Source: Citrus sinensis (Eukaryota; Streptophyta; Magnoliopsida; Sapindales; Rutaceae). Taken from it: a DNA stretch of 64,000 nt. The stretch lies in NCBI RefSeq assembly GCF_022201045.2, contig NC_068562.1:15251001-15315000 (forward strand), given 5' to 3'. A model generated the notes under the pieces. That model saw only the letters and a program-made list of their open reading frames with translations. It was not told where the DNA came from and did not search any database. Both the position numbers and the translations under genes were made by a program. Positions 26,420 to 43,087 of this stretch are shown in pieces (position 1 is the stretch's first letter; each line of letters starts with the position of its first letter).

Positions 26420-27656
26420 ACTTGTTAAAAAAAAAAAAAAAAAATTCCCCTGCTCCTCATTTTGATCAGGTAAACGGATCCAACAACTATCGGTGCATCG
26501 GCGCAATTACACCGATTCCTAATGGAGTATGGCGAAAAAGCAGAATACATATTAGTCGCGACCGCCTCACCAACTCCAGGTGGGACCCGCCGCTTCAGAT
26601 GCCACTGTGCCAATCCCTATGAGTGAGAAACGCAAAAGTCTCGCCGAATACCCATTTCGTCAGCAATTGCAAAGCGTGAGCTTGCATGCTTCTAGTGAAA
26701 ATAATAATAATGATAGTCTAATAATAATCAAACAAACAAATAACAAAAATTAGCACCACAAAAATTTGGGAATTTGGGTAAGGTTTTATTATGAGACAGG
26801 TCAACATCTCACCAACTTCTTCAACTTCAACTACTTCTCTTTTCTTTTCAACCAATTAAATCTACCGTAAATATTAAAGAAAATTTGATAATCATCCCAT
26901 GTGGATAGGCAGGTAGCTCACTTAATCGGTCTCGTAAGCTAAGGCCTAAGGTAAAGAAAAAGATTAAGGGTTAAATCTAATAGAGTAGGTTTAAGCTATC
27001 GTCGACGAAAAAAGATTGAGTACAAGTATAATACTTGAAATCTATGTATATATTACATCATTAAAATTAAAATATCTAATAACGAACGAGTCAAAAGCTT
27101 AAATTAACTTATGTTTATATATTTTGGATAACTAAATATATTCGAATGATTTTTTTTATGTTATTAAAGTCTTTTCTATTTTCATGCTACACCTTTCAAA
27201 TTTTTAATTCTTAAATACTTAAAAAATTTCACAAACAAAACCTAATTTCTTATTTAGTAATAAATAACTTTTACTATATAGCAATCAAAGCCAAAATCCC
27301 TGGTTGTAATAAATATTTAGCAACAATCAAAATCAAAATCAAAATTAATTCCATTGTCGTTTTCGCCGTCCATGGCTCTATTAACGTAATCCCTGGTATG
27401 AACACTATTTAAGAGATGTATGGCCGTTAATTAACGCTTTTGTTATTATCCATAATCTTTAATAATTTAGATCAAAACTTTTGGAAAATTATTAATTATC
27501 AATTCCATTTTTTTCTTACTTTTCTTCCTGAAATAAATAAATAAATAATAGTAAGTGGTTGGCGAAGTGGATTCTGTGGAAGGAAGAGAAGTGGCATGCG
27601 GTGAGGTGATGACGTGGCAGTTACTTTTCCTTCTTTTCTTCAGTGTTATTAGGCCG
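26420..27656. other. Spacer upstream of HCT
   Basis: A run of A at 26426-26442 is followed by a short GC-richer block (26460-26660) with small ORFs on both strands that match no domain I know; it may be an old exon or element remnant. The rest is AT-rich and probably includes the distal HCT promoter. Confidence 0.4.
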
Positions 27657-27657
27657 G

Positions 27658-27664
27658 GTTAGGT
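27658..27664 (-). promoter_or_regulatory. AC-type (lignin MYB) element upstream of HCT
   Basis: GTTAGGT at 27658-27664 is the reverse complement of ACCTAAC, the AC-III element bound by lignin MYB regulators in phenylpropanoid promoters. A TGACGT/ACGTGG bZIP-type core lies about 50 bp upstream (27609-27617). Both sit shortly before the pyrimidine-rich leader expected at 27700-27790. A 7-bp match can occur by chance. Confidence 0.45.
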
Positions 27665-27796
27665 GACTCAACTTTTTCTTATTTAGTTCCCCTTGCTTTT
27701 AAACTCTCGTCTTCAGTTCATTTCATTTCATTTTATTTTCTCTCTCGCCGAATCAATCCATCTCATTGTCTCCTCTCTTCAGCGCTCACTCTTCAG

Positions 27797-32171
<4,375 letters not shown>

Positions 32172-32520
32172 AAAACCACCACTGAAACTCATCGGAAGTG
32201 AATCAAGCAGGTCGATTTCAGATGCACAAATTTTTTTGGAAAGCGGTTTTGTTATCTTTTGTTCATTACAGACCTTTTTATGTTTGAAATGTACCTACAT
32301 ATTAAACTTTCTTTGGCGCATGCTGTCTGTTTATTTCTCATATATGAACTCCGTGAGAACCTGATTTAATAAGGCTGATGTTGTTTTTTTGGCGTCAACT
32401 TTAATTAATTCATATTGTCATTTTTAGCCTCTGGTTGATTTTTAACTCTGATAAAGCAGCATTTTAAGAAATGTAGCTTCCAACATTTGATCATAATTGC
32501 CAAGGAATATATGTTCGGTC

Positions 32521-32816
32521 CCGTTTGAGATTGAGGTGCTGTAAATTTTAAGCTACAGCTGCTGTAGAAAAAAAACTATAATTATTAAATAAAAATTAAT
32601 AATATATAGTAAATATAAATTTTAAATAATAATTTTGTCAGTAAATATAAATTTTAAATAATAATTTTGACAAAATTATTAAATATATAATATATATTTT
32701 ATTATACAAGTGAAAAATTATATCAATATAACTTATAAGCTGTAATAGTTAGTGTTTACCAAATATTTTAGTACTGTAACTTTTAAGTTACAGCTACCCA
32801 ACCTCAATACCAAACT
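32521..32816. mobile_element. MITE, copy 1 (GTTTGnnATTGAGG termini)
   Basis: Terminal inverted sequences GTTTGAGATTGAGG (left) and the reverse complement of GTTTGGTATTGAGG (right), with further inverted subterminal matches (aagctacagc / cttttaagttacagct). The centre has a 30-bp AT-rich direct repeat (agtaaatataaattttaaat). It is related to 34531-34852. No ORF. Confidence 0.65.
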
Positions 32817-33235
32817 CACCATTCATTTCTCCCCTCGACAAGGAAATGGATGAGATAGCTAGCAAGCTTTAATATGTCGTGATGACTTATGGTAGTTAAG
32901 GGAACCATATGAACTCTTCTTTTGATACTGTTATAGCAGTTTTTTACGTTCATTCAATATAATCCGTTTTCATAATCGTGCATACAATCTGTATGCTAAT
33001 GTTAGAGATAGGAAGAGAAGATAGGGAGATTTTGACACTTTTTAAGAAAACAATCACAGTCGATAAATTACATAATTAAAACGACAAACCTAGCAGACGC
33101 TAGCAACATCTTACTGGCTCTGAAGCAAAAGGGCATATGCTTGTAAGATAGTATTAAAAACAGCAAACAAAATCTTAAAAACCACACAATGAGACCAATG
33201 CTCTGAAGGAAGTTATAAACACTCGAATAGAAAAG

Positions 33236-33759
33236 TTAAAACCCGATAAGAAAATATGGCAGTGAGAGTCCGATGAGAGCCAAGATCACATGTAGCATAG
33301 CTGCTGAGATGAGGTAATAAGGACCTGCTGGTGACAAGGCTGCACCATTGCTGGATCGAGGGTGATGGGCGTCATTTCCTGCACCATAATTTCCCTTCCC
33401 TTTCTGTCCCTTTATCGAATCAAAAATTTCTTGCTTTCCCTTCAATCTCACTCTTTCAGTTTCTGCATATATTCTATTCGTGACATTTACGCCCGTGTCT
33501 CTCACTGTAGGAAATATGATGAACATTAGTTCACACTATATGCAGTTTGCGGGAAAAAAAAAAAAAAAAAAAACCTTAAAGCTCTTTCTGTATCTCGTAA
33601 GATGAAAATATTTCGCATACCATGAAGTTGCTCACCAAATCTTGGTTTTGAAAGGTTGAAATCTTCAATTTTTGATGTTGGAAAGTCTTCAAAACCCAGG
33701 ATTGTAACAGATTGAGTATATAAGATAAATAAGAACCATAAAAGAAGTCTTATCTTCAT
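33236..33759 (-). CDS. Small secreted/tail-anchored protein, copy A (function unknown)
   Basis: Exons 33759-33621 and 33504-33236 (GT-AG, split codon) give 135 aa. Residues 1-23 are a clear signal peptide (MKIRLLLWFLFILYTQ). The mature part has an acidic segment, SKPRFGEQLH, GVNVTN (a possible N-glycosylation site), a Lys/Arg-rich helix-like stretch, then a Gly-rich basic block (KGKGNYGAGN) and HHPRSS. It ends with about 25 hydrophobic residues and almost nothing after, as in a GPI-attachment signal or a single C-terminal membrane segment. A paralogue with the same structure lies 4.6 kb away. The conserved G/K-rich HPRSS block before the tail suggests a peptide precursor, but this is inference; I do not recognise the family. 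Confidence 0.75.
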
Positions 33760-34530
33760 TTTCTACGGCTTTTGCTGTTCTTATTTTGAACTTTTTTCTG
33801 TCTTATTGGAATTTCTTACGGAGAAGGAGGTTTCTAGGCTCGGGATGATTAAGTTCTAAGCGGTAAGAGGTATTTATGATGGAACTTAAGCTCTCTGTAG
33901 AGGGGAAAAGGTAAAAACTAATGGTCATGAGCAACGCAAAATGCTGCTTTAGTCGGAGAATCAAAATATGTGGCCCATACTTGTGATCCATGGCTGTCTT
34001 TGATACATCAAGACTATGCAAAAAGGAGTTCATATTTTAAATCATAAACCCAAAAAAAAAAAAAAATTTATGTGAAGAAAGAACTGGTCTGTGGTAATAG
34101 CTTAAAGAGGCAACGATATGTCTGTAAAAACGTCATTGCTTTGCTAGATTATTATTCATATTCTTCTTGTTGTAACTGTCAAGACAGCAAGCATATCCTG
34201 GAGGACCTGAACTTCAAAGTTAGGCTTCAACTTGTAAGTTAAGATTCTGGGGCGGCCGTGGCCGAACATCTTATCTTTTATTCATTTCAGACACTCGGAT
34301 TCCTGCTCTTTGCTTTTTCACATTTTTGTTCAGGGTTCTCTTAACTTTTGCCCTTATAGCATGCGTTAAGTTCAACTTCTGATGCCTTACAATGTAAAAT
34401 TTATGGCGAATCAATTTTTTTTTTCGTATCGTTATTGATATATTTGAGCATTCGAGCTTTATTCCCAAATGACAGCTGGTCCTCTGATGATGTGAATTTA
34501 TCCATCATATTCACTGTTTGGAAATGTTAA

Positions 34531-34852
34531 GAATACGTTTGGGATTAAGGTTAGACAGCTGTAGTTTAAGAGTTATAGTATTAAAATATTTGGTAAACAC
34601 TAGTTACTGTAACTTAAAAGTTATGTTAATATGATTTTTCACTTATTTAATAAAAAAATTATTATATTTTTAATAATTTTGTCAAAATTATTATTTAAAA
34701 TTTATATTTGCCATATATTATTAATTTTTATTTCGTAGTTATAGTTTTTTTTTTTTCCACAGCAACTATAACTTAAAAGTTACAACACCTCATTCCCATT
34801 TCACAACAGTTATAGCTTAAAAGTCACGGCAGCTCATTTACAAACAGGATCT
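34531..34852. mobile_element. MITE, copy 2 (Tourist/PIF-like), with empty site in the duplicate
   Basis: Compared with copy B, tgttaa and the following ccttttacttc are contiguous apart from this insertion, so the element spans about 34531-34852. Flanking TAA on both sides fits the 3-bp duplication of PIF/Harbinger elements, and the start gaatacgtttgggatt resembles Tourist-type GGGTCCGTTTGG ends. The interior resembles 32521-32816 in reverse. Confidence 0.65.
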
Positions 34853-36529
34853 AAATCCTTTTACTTCATTCATATAAGATAGGTAAAGTATCACTTTTAC
34901 CTTACTCTTCCTTTTATACGTGCTTAAAGAAGCGAAGAGACCAGCTGGTCTCTGATAAAGTGGCTGAAATAATAAAGCTATAGCTTTATTGTTATTATCA
35001 GAACCAACGGTTTTAGTTGATCGACTTTGTCTCTTTGGGATAGAGAATCTGATGCTCGCTGATCTGTTTTACCAGAAAAAAATTTAAATAATTTCGATAA
35101 GCATCTGCCGACAATTTTTTTTTTTTTTGGCCATGAGTTTAGAAAATTTTAACCCCTCTAGAGTCTAGAACCCCTGTCTTATTTTGCAATTTGATTACAT
35201 TTTCCTGCGTTGAGTATAAAATGCTTGTAAGGTGACAGCAAGGTATCTTGTGTTTATGGAGGGAATTTGCAAGCTCAGAATACCTAGATCATGATGTGTC
35301 AGAGATTCGATAGGTGTATATGTAAGATTCTGGGATCATGAAAGATGTTGATGATCGGATCAATGATCATGATTATTGCTTGCCATGATCATGATCCCTG
35401 GTGTAACTCTGTTCTAGCCAAAGTGATCCTGGCCTTCCATAGAACATTTAAGATGGAAATTAAATTCAAATGAAAGAAGCAAAAGGAATGGAAGAGATTT
35501 AATTAGTTGTTGATTTTCTGGATAAAGATGATGCTTGAATTACAAGAAACTTGGATTGTTGAGAAAGATAGCTGATTCAATTAGAAGAAAGTGGCCGGTA
35601 TTTACTGGATGAAAAGGAACAGGAAGGAAAGGCACCAACTTCCCCTGCTTCTTACAAAAGATATGAAAAGAGAACTTACTTTCGCTTTTTGTTGAATTCG
35701 TTGAAATCATATGACTTTTGCAATCTCTTAAACTTGACAATTTTTTTCTTTTTCTTTTTTTACTTTTCCACGCTTATATATTACAATTAAAATCTACTGA
35801 CATTGATATTGAGAATAAAGAATCTATTGAGACTATCATTGACAAGTTTATTATAGCACCGCCTGGAATTTCTAGTATTACTTAATACGAAAAGGATATA
35901 TGCTTCTCCCACATTAATGGGAGAGAATAATTTGGAAGAGAAATGAGTAAATATACTAAAATGTCACATGAATCAACATCCATCCAACTCCATCATGTAT
36001 TCCAATGCTGATAGTTAACTACTCCATGGCGCTCATTAGAATATTAGAAGTTGATACAGTTATTTGATTAAGCCCTATTTGGGAACGCGGCGCTATGATT
36101 GCCAAGTAATTTAATTGCCGCAATGCAATAGTTAAAGAAGAACTTTATACTATATCACCATTTGGGAGTACTGCTGTGCTGTGGTAGCCAAGAAGCCTTA
36201 ATGCAATCATATTTGAGTTATAATACTATGTTAAATTATTGCTAGATAATGCTAACTAACCTCAAATTTATATTTTAAATCGTGCAGACAATCACACCTA
36301 ATAATTGTTAATTATCTGCGTTACCGATTTATTTTCGATAAAACTTGACAACCTTATGTACTAGTAATACTTACCAAAGTTTATTTGATTGTCTTGGAAT
36401 AGATTTTGTGCTTGTTTCATGGGAGCACTTTTTGCCGTAATTGTATGTTCATCTCTGGACTTTGAATATGGTTACTATTTATATGTTGTATATAATTTAT
36501 ATAAATGTCTTGAATAGATTCATATCACC

Positions 36530-36947
36530 CTCTGAACTAGAGATGGCCAACGGGTTGGCCTGGCACAGTCCAACCCATTAAATAGTGGCCTAATTGTACC
36601 ATTAGGTTAGTACGATATGACCCTCTAATTTCGTAGTTTGTGCCTTGTTAATACCTATATTTATTCTTTTAAATTTAAATTGTTAGTATTTACATTCATG
36701 AATTGGATTATGTGAGAGAGTGTCGCTACCTATAAAGAAATAAATGTGAAATAAAAAAATTAAAGTGAAATTTTAAATTTAATTTTTAATTTTCTGTAGG
36801 AAAACAAAAAATATTAAAAAAAATAGCATAGACCCGCGGCCTGTACAGATGGGCTCTTAATGGGCTGGTGCCTGTGCCTTACCCAGATATGGCTGATGAG
36901 TCGAAAAGTTGGGCCCAGCAAGGCCGGTTACTATCCCTACTCTTAGC
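36530..36947. mobile_element. Short non-autonomous hAT-like element
   Basis: Element 36538-36939 (402 bp) starts TAGAGATGGCCAAC and ends TACTATCCCTA; flanks ctctgaac and ctcttagc match at 6 of 8. Subterminal ggccaacgggttggcc at the left and gggccc/aaggccgg at the right. No ORF. Confidence 0.6.
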
Positions 36948-37861
36948 CACTCCTCACCTCATTGCAAGGAACGCACCAAAGGAGATGATTTAAATACAAC
37001 TTTTTAGCAAAATTGCTGCGCAGATCGAGTGTTTTTAAATGCTTTAGAAAGCAATTAATGACATGGCGAGTAGTCCATGCAAGTTTAGTTGGATTACACT
37101 CTCACTATATTGTTTGTAGCACATTATTATTATTATTTTTTAAATGCGCGTTGATTGCGGTATCTTTCGGGTATCATAACCTCATAATTTGGGTATAGTC
37201 AAATGTTAAATTTTATTGATTTTTCTTAATGCCTATATTATGGGTACGACGCCTTGAGGTATGAATATATAAGCCGACATAAACAAAAAGTGTGTGTGTA
37301 TAGTCCTTCTCAAATGTGGGTATCTTCATTTTTTTTTTTTTTTCATGCAGACACGTTTTTAAATAATATATTTTAATAGAGATAATTTTTAATTCTATTA
37401 AACCGCGTTTGTAGGTATTAAAAATTAACTCTGTCAAGCCACACGACTTAATAGCATATTCGTATTAAAAAAATGAGTGCGATCGCATATATATGTATGT
37501 ATAATATTCCCAATCCAAGATTATGGATTTGTTAAAGTTTGAAAAATCTATTAAATTGTGTGTTTAATAAAGTTCACGACCCTAACCAAATCACTATTCA
37601 TTGGTGCAAATGCTTACATCTTTTAAAATATAAATTTGTTGTATATACGGTGTATTGGTTAATTGAATAAAAAATGATAATAACACTAATGCACCAAAAC
37701 TTGTAACAATACGGGAGTTTCTAATTGGGCTCTTGTAACAAAAAGCCACCTAAACTTCCCAGTGCAGCACATATAAAAGAAACTGAACGCTGACGAAAAA
37801 TGCTTAGACACTGCCGGTTTTACACACTGTTTTTGTCGGCGATTTGTCTCAATATTAGTAG
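36948..37861. other. Spacer between the duplicated segments
   Basis: AT-rich; a T run near 37330-37343. No gene or repeat with defined ends seen. Confidence 0.45.
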
Positions 37862-37902
37862 ATCAATACCCTGAAGGAAATTATAAAACTTGAATAGAAA
37901 GG

Positions 37903-38402
37903 TTAAAACCCTGTGAGAAAATATGGCAGTGAAAGTCCCATGAGAGCCAAGATTACGTGTGGCGTAGCTGCTGAGACGAGGTAACGAGGACCTGATGATA
38001 ATGAAGCTATTCCTTTACTGGAACGAGGGTGACGAGCTGGATTTCCTCCGCCATTAGTTCCCTTCCCTCTCTGTCCTTTTACTGAATCTAGAATTTCTTG
38101 CTTTCCCTCCAATCCCATTCTTTCAATTTCTCCATAAAATCCATTTGTGACGTTTACGCCTGTGTATGGAATCTGATGAACATTAGTACACACCATGCAG
38201 TATGCATAACAAAAATTCTTGAAGCTCTATCTGTATCTTATAAGATCAAAATAGAATGCATACCATGAAGTTGCCCTCCAAATCTTGGTTTTGAAAGATT
38301 GAAATCTTCAGTTTTTGACCTTGGAAAGCTTTCGAAACCCAAGATTGCAACAGATTGAGCACAAAAGATAAATAAGAACCATGGAAGAAATCTTGTCTTC
38401 AT
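37903..38402 (-). CDS. Small secreted/tail-anchored protein, copy B (paralogue of 33236-33759)
   Basis: Exons 38402-38264 and 38159-37903 give 131 aa. Exon 1 has exactly the same length (139 nt) and phase as copy A. The in-frame acceptor lies 12 nt further in (ACACAG|GC), so four residues of copy A's exon 2 are absent. Signal peptide (MKTRFLPWFLFIF), SKPRFGGQLH, GVNVTN, the KGQRGKG block, ARHPRSS and the hydrophobic tail ending LPYFLTGF are all retained. Differences from copy A concentrate in the Gly-rich block, while the frame stays open, which argues for a functional gene. Expression and function are unknown. Confidence 0.75.
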
Positions 38403-38579
38403 TTTCTATGACTCTTGTTATTTCTTGAACTTTTTTCCTTTTTTTTCCTATCTTTCTTTTTTTGGAATTTCTGATGGGGAAGGAGGTTTATAGGGTAGGG
38501 ATGACTACGTTCTAACAGCTAAGAGGTATTGATGATGGAATTTACAGGGGAAAACTAATGGACTGTTTGGAGATGTTAA

Positions 38580-38845
38580 TTCCTTTTGCTTCTTTTTTTT
38601 TTTTTTTGGTCTTATCCACGAGGTATCCTGGGGAGGGCCCCAACTGTGGGAGGCACCTTTAAGCCCGTACCACAACCCAGACTAGAAGTCCCCGCTCGAA
38701 CCGGGAGGCACAGGTTCTTCCAACAAATGCGACTTCCCTGCGACTCGAACTGGGCGACTCGAACTGGGGAGCAAACCCAGTCAAGCCACTTAAGGGGACT
38801 CCATTGCCAGTGGAGCCAACACTTTGTTGGTTCCTTTTGCTTCTT
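38580..38845 (-). mobile_element. SINE with perfect 15-bp target duplication
   Basis: Element 38595-38830 (236 bp) is bounded by ttccttttgcttctt at 38580-38594 and 38831-38845. The T run at the left is the poly-A tail of a minus-strand insertion. The body is GC-rich and has three copies of a B-box-like gttcgagtcg/ggttcgagc on the minus strand, pointing to a tRNA-type promoter. Nothing is encoded. Confidence 0.85.
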
Positions 38846-39241
38846 TCTTGTAGGGAATGTAAAGTATTATTTTTAGCTTACTGCTTTCTTTTACAAGTGC
38901 TTAAAGTAGCAGAAGAGACCAGCTGGCCTCTGGCTGAAAGAATAAAGGCTATAGCTTTATTGGTTTTTCTCGAAACCACCCCTTTAGTTGATCGAGTTTG
39001 TGCTCGAGTTTGTGCTTGTTTGACGAAATTGGGACAGAATCTGATGCTTGCTTTTCTGCTTTATCCGAGAGAAGTTCAAATGTTCTCGATAGGCATCTGA
39101 CCCTCCTATAATTTTGTTTTTGGCCATGAGTTGAGAAGATTTTAATCCCCTTAGAAACCCATTATCTTATCTTACAATTTGATTGCATTACATCATTGTG
39201 TTAAGTGTAAAATCTTTTAAGGTGAAGGCAAGATATCTCGT

Positions 39242-39502
39242 GTTCATGGAGGAGATTTTTTTTGTTGATATAATGATATATTATAATCAGAGTTCTATTG
39301 ATATTTGACAATCAGACATTGATCGGGACTCCACTTTAATAATTCTATTATAGCATAATTCACAAAGAGATAAGTAAACTTCTACCAAGAGAAGAGTCGA
39401 GTTCTAGCCATTACTAAGACTTGAACCCATGCACCCAAGGTTCTCTGGGTGCATGGGACACCAATGGGCTATGAGCCCATTGGTCGTTCATGGAGGGGAT
39501 TT
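39242..39502 (-). mobile_element. tRNA-type SINE with 17-bp target duplication
   Basis: Element 39259-39485 lies between gttcatggaggagattt and gttcatggaggggattt (one mismatch). On the minus strand it starts with accaatgggctcatagccc, has a B-box ggttcaagtct and ends in an A-rich tail. It shares its body with the plus-strand copy at 43655-43890 (aatggctagaactcga, ataatagaattattaaag). Confidence 0.85.
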
Positions 39503-40330
39503 GCTAGCTCAGAATCCATATCATGATGAGTCAGAATCAGAAGGCGTATACATAAGATTCTGGAATCATGGAAGATGCTGATGATGAAATCAATGAGAAC
39601 CAATAGTGAAAGTGAAACTGATTAGAACAGGATAACAGTGTAGTTGTTCATTGCTTGCAAATGATCATGATTCCGTTGAAAGTACCTTCAAGCAAAAGTG
39701 ATACTGGCCTTGCGAAGAAAAAATGGATAATTGAATTGTGAGCAGCACCAGGAACGGAAGAGAACAGCTAACTGTTTATTTTCTGAAAAAAGACGATGCT
39801 TGAATTGCAAGAAACTCGGATTATTGAGAAAGAAAGCCGAATCAATGAGAGGAAAAGTGGCCACAGCTTGCAGATGAAAATGAATAGGAAAGCAAAGCCT
39901 AGTTTCCCCGCTTCTCAGGAAGATATAAAAAGAAAAATTTCTTTTGCTTTTTGTTGAATCAATCTCTTTCAGCTGACTGTTGTATACATATATCAGTGTT
40001 TCATGAATTAAACAACCATCTAACTCCTCCACCCCCTCTTGTTAATGCTGACAGTTGGATACTCCAGGGTGGTTATTAGAGTCTCAAGAGATTGGATACA
40101 ATAAATTACTTTTAGATTCTTCAGTGTTAACAATCGCACACATATATTTAAATGCAATTTGAGACTAGACAATATCGTCTAATAATAACACAATGTTAGA
40201 TTATAGCTAGATAACTGTATCTGACTTCAAATCCACATTTTCAAATGTGCTAATGTATTTTTAATAAATTATGTGCGTGCAACTATTTAACAGTACATTT
40301 GATTGTCTCAAGCCTGTTTTCATCTGGCCA

Positions 40331-41134
40331 TAATGTGGCTCCCCATGACATGTAGGCAAACGACCAAAATGTTTCAAAAATAGATAACTAAATTCATCTG
40401 ATATAGTTTCAAATCCTTCTGATTACTGAATTCCAAATTTCCAACTATTTGGATGGAGATGAAACAAGTATATTACATTAATCTTGATGGGAATCATATC
40501 AAATTAATTTTAGTGGACACAGAACAATGATTAATACTCTTTTTCTCCTTATAAAAAAAATTCACTAAGCGAAAATTAATTTAGTTGGATCCAATGTGAT
40601 TTAGTTACCCATTTAAAAACCTTGAAGCGCGTGGTATCTTTTTTTTTCTTACCTTTTCCAAGATTTTGTATATAATCTAGCGTAATTGATGGAACGAGTG
40701 CTCATCTGAGTAGACTCCCATATGAAAACTTTGAGGCAATTCATAATATCGGTCATTATATGACAAGAAATTACAGATGGAGATAGATAATCACAGGGAA
40801 TTGGTGATTCATAGAAATGCATGGGACCGAAACACCACAACTTAAATCTTTGTTTCAGAGTCATATTAATTTGTTTTACCATTGTAGTGCTGTATCTTTA
40901 TTCTTTTGTTTCTGATCTCATATAACATGATGCAAATTGAAAATTACGAGTACTTTTATTTCATTCTGAGAAAGAGGGGAAAAAAAAATTACATCCGTAA
41001 CATTATTTATATTTATCTCTCAAACGATTCCTAAACCTTTGCATCATTTGACAACACACACCATCATAAGAAAAAACAGAGCAGAAGGAACGGAACATAG
41101 CAGGAAGGACTTCCCTAGCGACAACGTTTTAACT
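40331..41134. other. Spacer between the duplication and HSP70
   Basis: No supported gene. Contains the HSP70 3'UTR side (about 40950-41134). A 77-codon minus ORF at 40649-40882 has no start context or homologous feature I recognise. Confidence 0.5.
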
Positions 41135-43087
41135 TCAATCAACTTCCTCAATCTTAGGCCCAGCACCGGCACCAGAACCACCAGACCCGGAGGAGCCATA
41201 GCCGCCACCCATTGGAACATCCCCACCGTCACCTTGATACATCTTTGCTATTATGGGATTGCACAAGCCCTCCAACTCCTTCAACTTGTCCTCGAACTCA
41301 TCAACTTCAGCCAGTTGATTCCCGTCAAGCCACTCGACAGTCTCATCAACTGCCTTCTCAATCTTTTGCTTGTCTGCTGCGGCCAATTTTCCTGCAACCT
41401 TGTCATCCTTCACTGTATTCCTCATACTGTACGCGTAATTCTCTAACTTGTTCTTCGCCTCCACCTTCTTCTTCACTTGTTCATCTTCAGCCTTGTACTT
41501 CTCTGCCTCTTGCACCATCCTCTCGATATCTTCCTTGCTCAATCTTCCCTTATCATTGGTGATTGTAATCTGGTTCTTCACTCCAGCAGTCTTATCTTCC
41601 GCGGACACGTGCAATATACCATTAGCATCAATGTCAAAGCACACATTGATCTGAGGAACACCTCTTGGCGCCGGAGGAATGCCCTTCAGCTCAAATGTAC
41701 CAAGCAGATTGTTGTCCTTAGTTCTAGCCCTTTCGCCTTCATACACTTGAATTAGCACACTGGTCTGATTATCAGCATAAGTTGAGAAGACTTGCTCCTT
41801 CTTGGCGGGAACGGTCGTGTTTCTTGGAATCAAGGTCGTCATCACACCACCAGCAGTCTCAATACCAAGGCTGAGAGGTGTAACATCAAGGAGGAGCAAA
41901 TCTTGAACCTTCTGGTCACCTTCACCGCTCAAAATAGCAGCCTGAACAGCAGCTCCATAAGCAACAGCCTCATCAGGGTTTATGCTCTTGCAGAGTTCCT
42001 TGCCGTTGAAGAAATCTTGCAACAACTGTTGAACTTTCGGAATTCTTGTTGAGCCACCAACGAGAACAATATCATGAACCAGACTCTTATCAATCTTCGA
42101 GTCGCGGAGACATTTCTCCACAGGTTCCATACATTTTCTGAACAAATCCATGTTCAATTCTTCAAATCTGGCTCTGGTAATAGTAGCATAGAAATCAATA
42201 CCTTCATAGAGCGAATCAATCTCAATTGTGGTCTGCGTGGTGGAAGACAAAGTCCTCTTAGCTCGCTCACATGCTGTCCGCAAACGCCTCAATGCTCTAG
42301 CGTTGCCACTAATATCTTTCTTATGCTTCCTCCTAAACTCGGCAACAAAATGATTAACAAGCCTGTTATCAAAATCCTCACCTCCAAGATGAGTATCACC
42401 AGCAGTAGCCTTCACTTCAAAGATACCCTCCTCAATCGTCAGCAGCGAAACATCAAAAGTGCCCCCACCGAGATCGAATATCAGCACGTTCTTTTCACCA
42501 GTCCTCGATGCCTTCTTGTCCAAGCCATAAGCAATAGCAGCAGCGGTAGGCTCGTTGATGATTCTCATGACATTCAACCCAGCAATAGCACCAGCATCCT
42601 TCGTTGCCTGCCTTTGAGAGTCATTAAAATAAGCAGGAACAGTGACCACAGCGTTCTTCACAGCGTGACCAAGATAAGCCTCGGCAATCTCCTTCATCTT
42701 AGTCAACACCATAGAAGAGATTTCTTCAGGTGAAAACCGTTTCTCTTCGCCTTTGTAAGTAACAACAATCATAGGCTTGTCGCCAGGCCCTGAAACAACC
42801 TTAAACGGCCAGTGCCTCATGTCGCTCTGAACCGACGGGTCGGAGAATCGCCTGCCGATGAGTCGTTTGGCGTCGAAAACAGTGTTCTGAGGGTTCATGG
42901 CGACTTGGTTTTTAGCCGCATCGCCGATGAGACGTTCCGTGTCAGTAAAGGCAACATAAGAGGGAGTGGTTCTGTTGCCTTGATCATTGGCTATGATCTC
43001 TACGCGATCGTTTTGCCATACTCCAACGCAGCTGTAAGTCGTTCCAAGGTCTATGCCGATGGCCTTGCCTTCAGTTTTTGCTGCCAT
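41135..43087 (-). CDS. HSP70: Cytosolic/nuclear HSP70, intronless, 650 aa
   Basis: A single open exon encodes all of a canonical HSP70. It has an N-terminal ATPase domain with IDLGTTYS (residues 12-19), [12 protein letters not shown] (about 205) and [14 protein letters not shown] (about 340), then the substrate-binding domain, helical lid and a Gly-rich tail ending IEEVD. The EEVD terminus marks the cytosolic/nuclear form that binds TPR co-chaperones such as HOP. The start is [11 protein letters not shown] at 43087; an in-frame ATG five codons upstream (43102) is less family-like. A TATA run lies at 43226-43240. The absence of introns fits heat-inducible members, while most constitutive plant HSC70 genes have one intron in the ATPase domain; either a true inducible gene or a retrocopy is possible, and the intact frame and TATA favour the first. 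Confidence 0.96.
   Translation of the reverse strand: MAAKTEGKAIGIDLGTTYSCVGVWQNDRVEIIANDQGNRTTPSYVAFTDTERLIGDAAKNQVAMNPQNTVFDAKRLIGRRFSDPSVQSDMRHWPFKVVSGPGDKPMIVVTYKGEEKRFSPEEISSMVLTKMKEIAEAYLGHAVKNAVVTVPAYFNDSQRQATKDAGAIAGLNVMRIINEPTAAAIAYGLDKKASRTGEKNVLIFDLGGGTFDVSLLTIEEGIFEVKATAGDTHLGGEDFDNRLVNHFVAEFRRKHKKDISGNARALRRLRTACERAKRTLSSTTQTTIEIDSLYEGIDFYATITRARFEELNMDLFRKCMEPVEKCLRDSKIDKSLVHDIVLVGGSTRIPKVQQLLQDFFNGKELCKSINPDEAVAYGAAVQAAILSGEGDQKVQDLLLLDVTPLSLGIETAGGVMTTLIPRNTTVPAKKEQVFSTYADNQTSVLIQVYEGERARTKDNNLLGTFELKGIPPAPRGVPQINVCFDIDANGILHVSAEDKTAGVKNQITITNDKGRLSKEDIERMVQEAEKYKAEDEQVKKKVEAKNKLENYAYSMRNTVKDDKVAGKLAAADKQKIEKAVDETVEWLDGNQLAEVDEFEDKLKELEGLCNPIIAKMYQGDGGDVPMGGGYGSSGSGGSGAGAGPKIEEVD

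Larger units (their letters stand above)
33187..36430. repeat. Segmental duplication, copy A
   Basis: Collinear with 37862-40330. Anchors: the gene itself; gaggtttctaggctcgggatg (33826) against 38482; gagaccagctgg at 34938 and 38916; the tatagctttattg blocks; the atgatcatg region (35340/39560); and the tgttaaattattgctagataa region (36229) against 40194. Copy A carries the MITE 34531-34852, which copy B lacks. Confidence 0.8.
37862..40330. repeat. Segmental duplication, copy B
   Basis: Direct-orientation copy of 33187-36430. It contains two SINE insertions (38595-38830, 39259-39485) absent from copy A, where the corresponding target sites are uninterrupted. Confidence 0.8.

Noticed and set aside
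35540..40032. Similar minus ORFs in the two duplicated segments (35540-35740 and 39688-40032)
   Set aside because: They resemble each other (FLNNPSFL) because the DNA is duplicated; starts and ends are not conserved and no domain is seen.
42074..42733. 219-codon ORF antisense to HSP70
   Set aside because: It is the well-known long open frame opposite HSP70 genes, caused by codon bias of the sense strand; no domain and no promoter.
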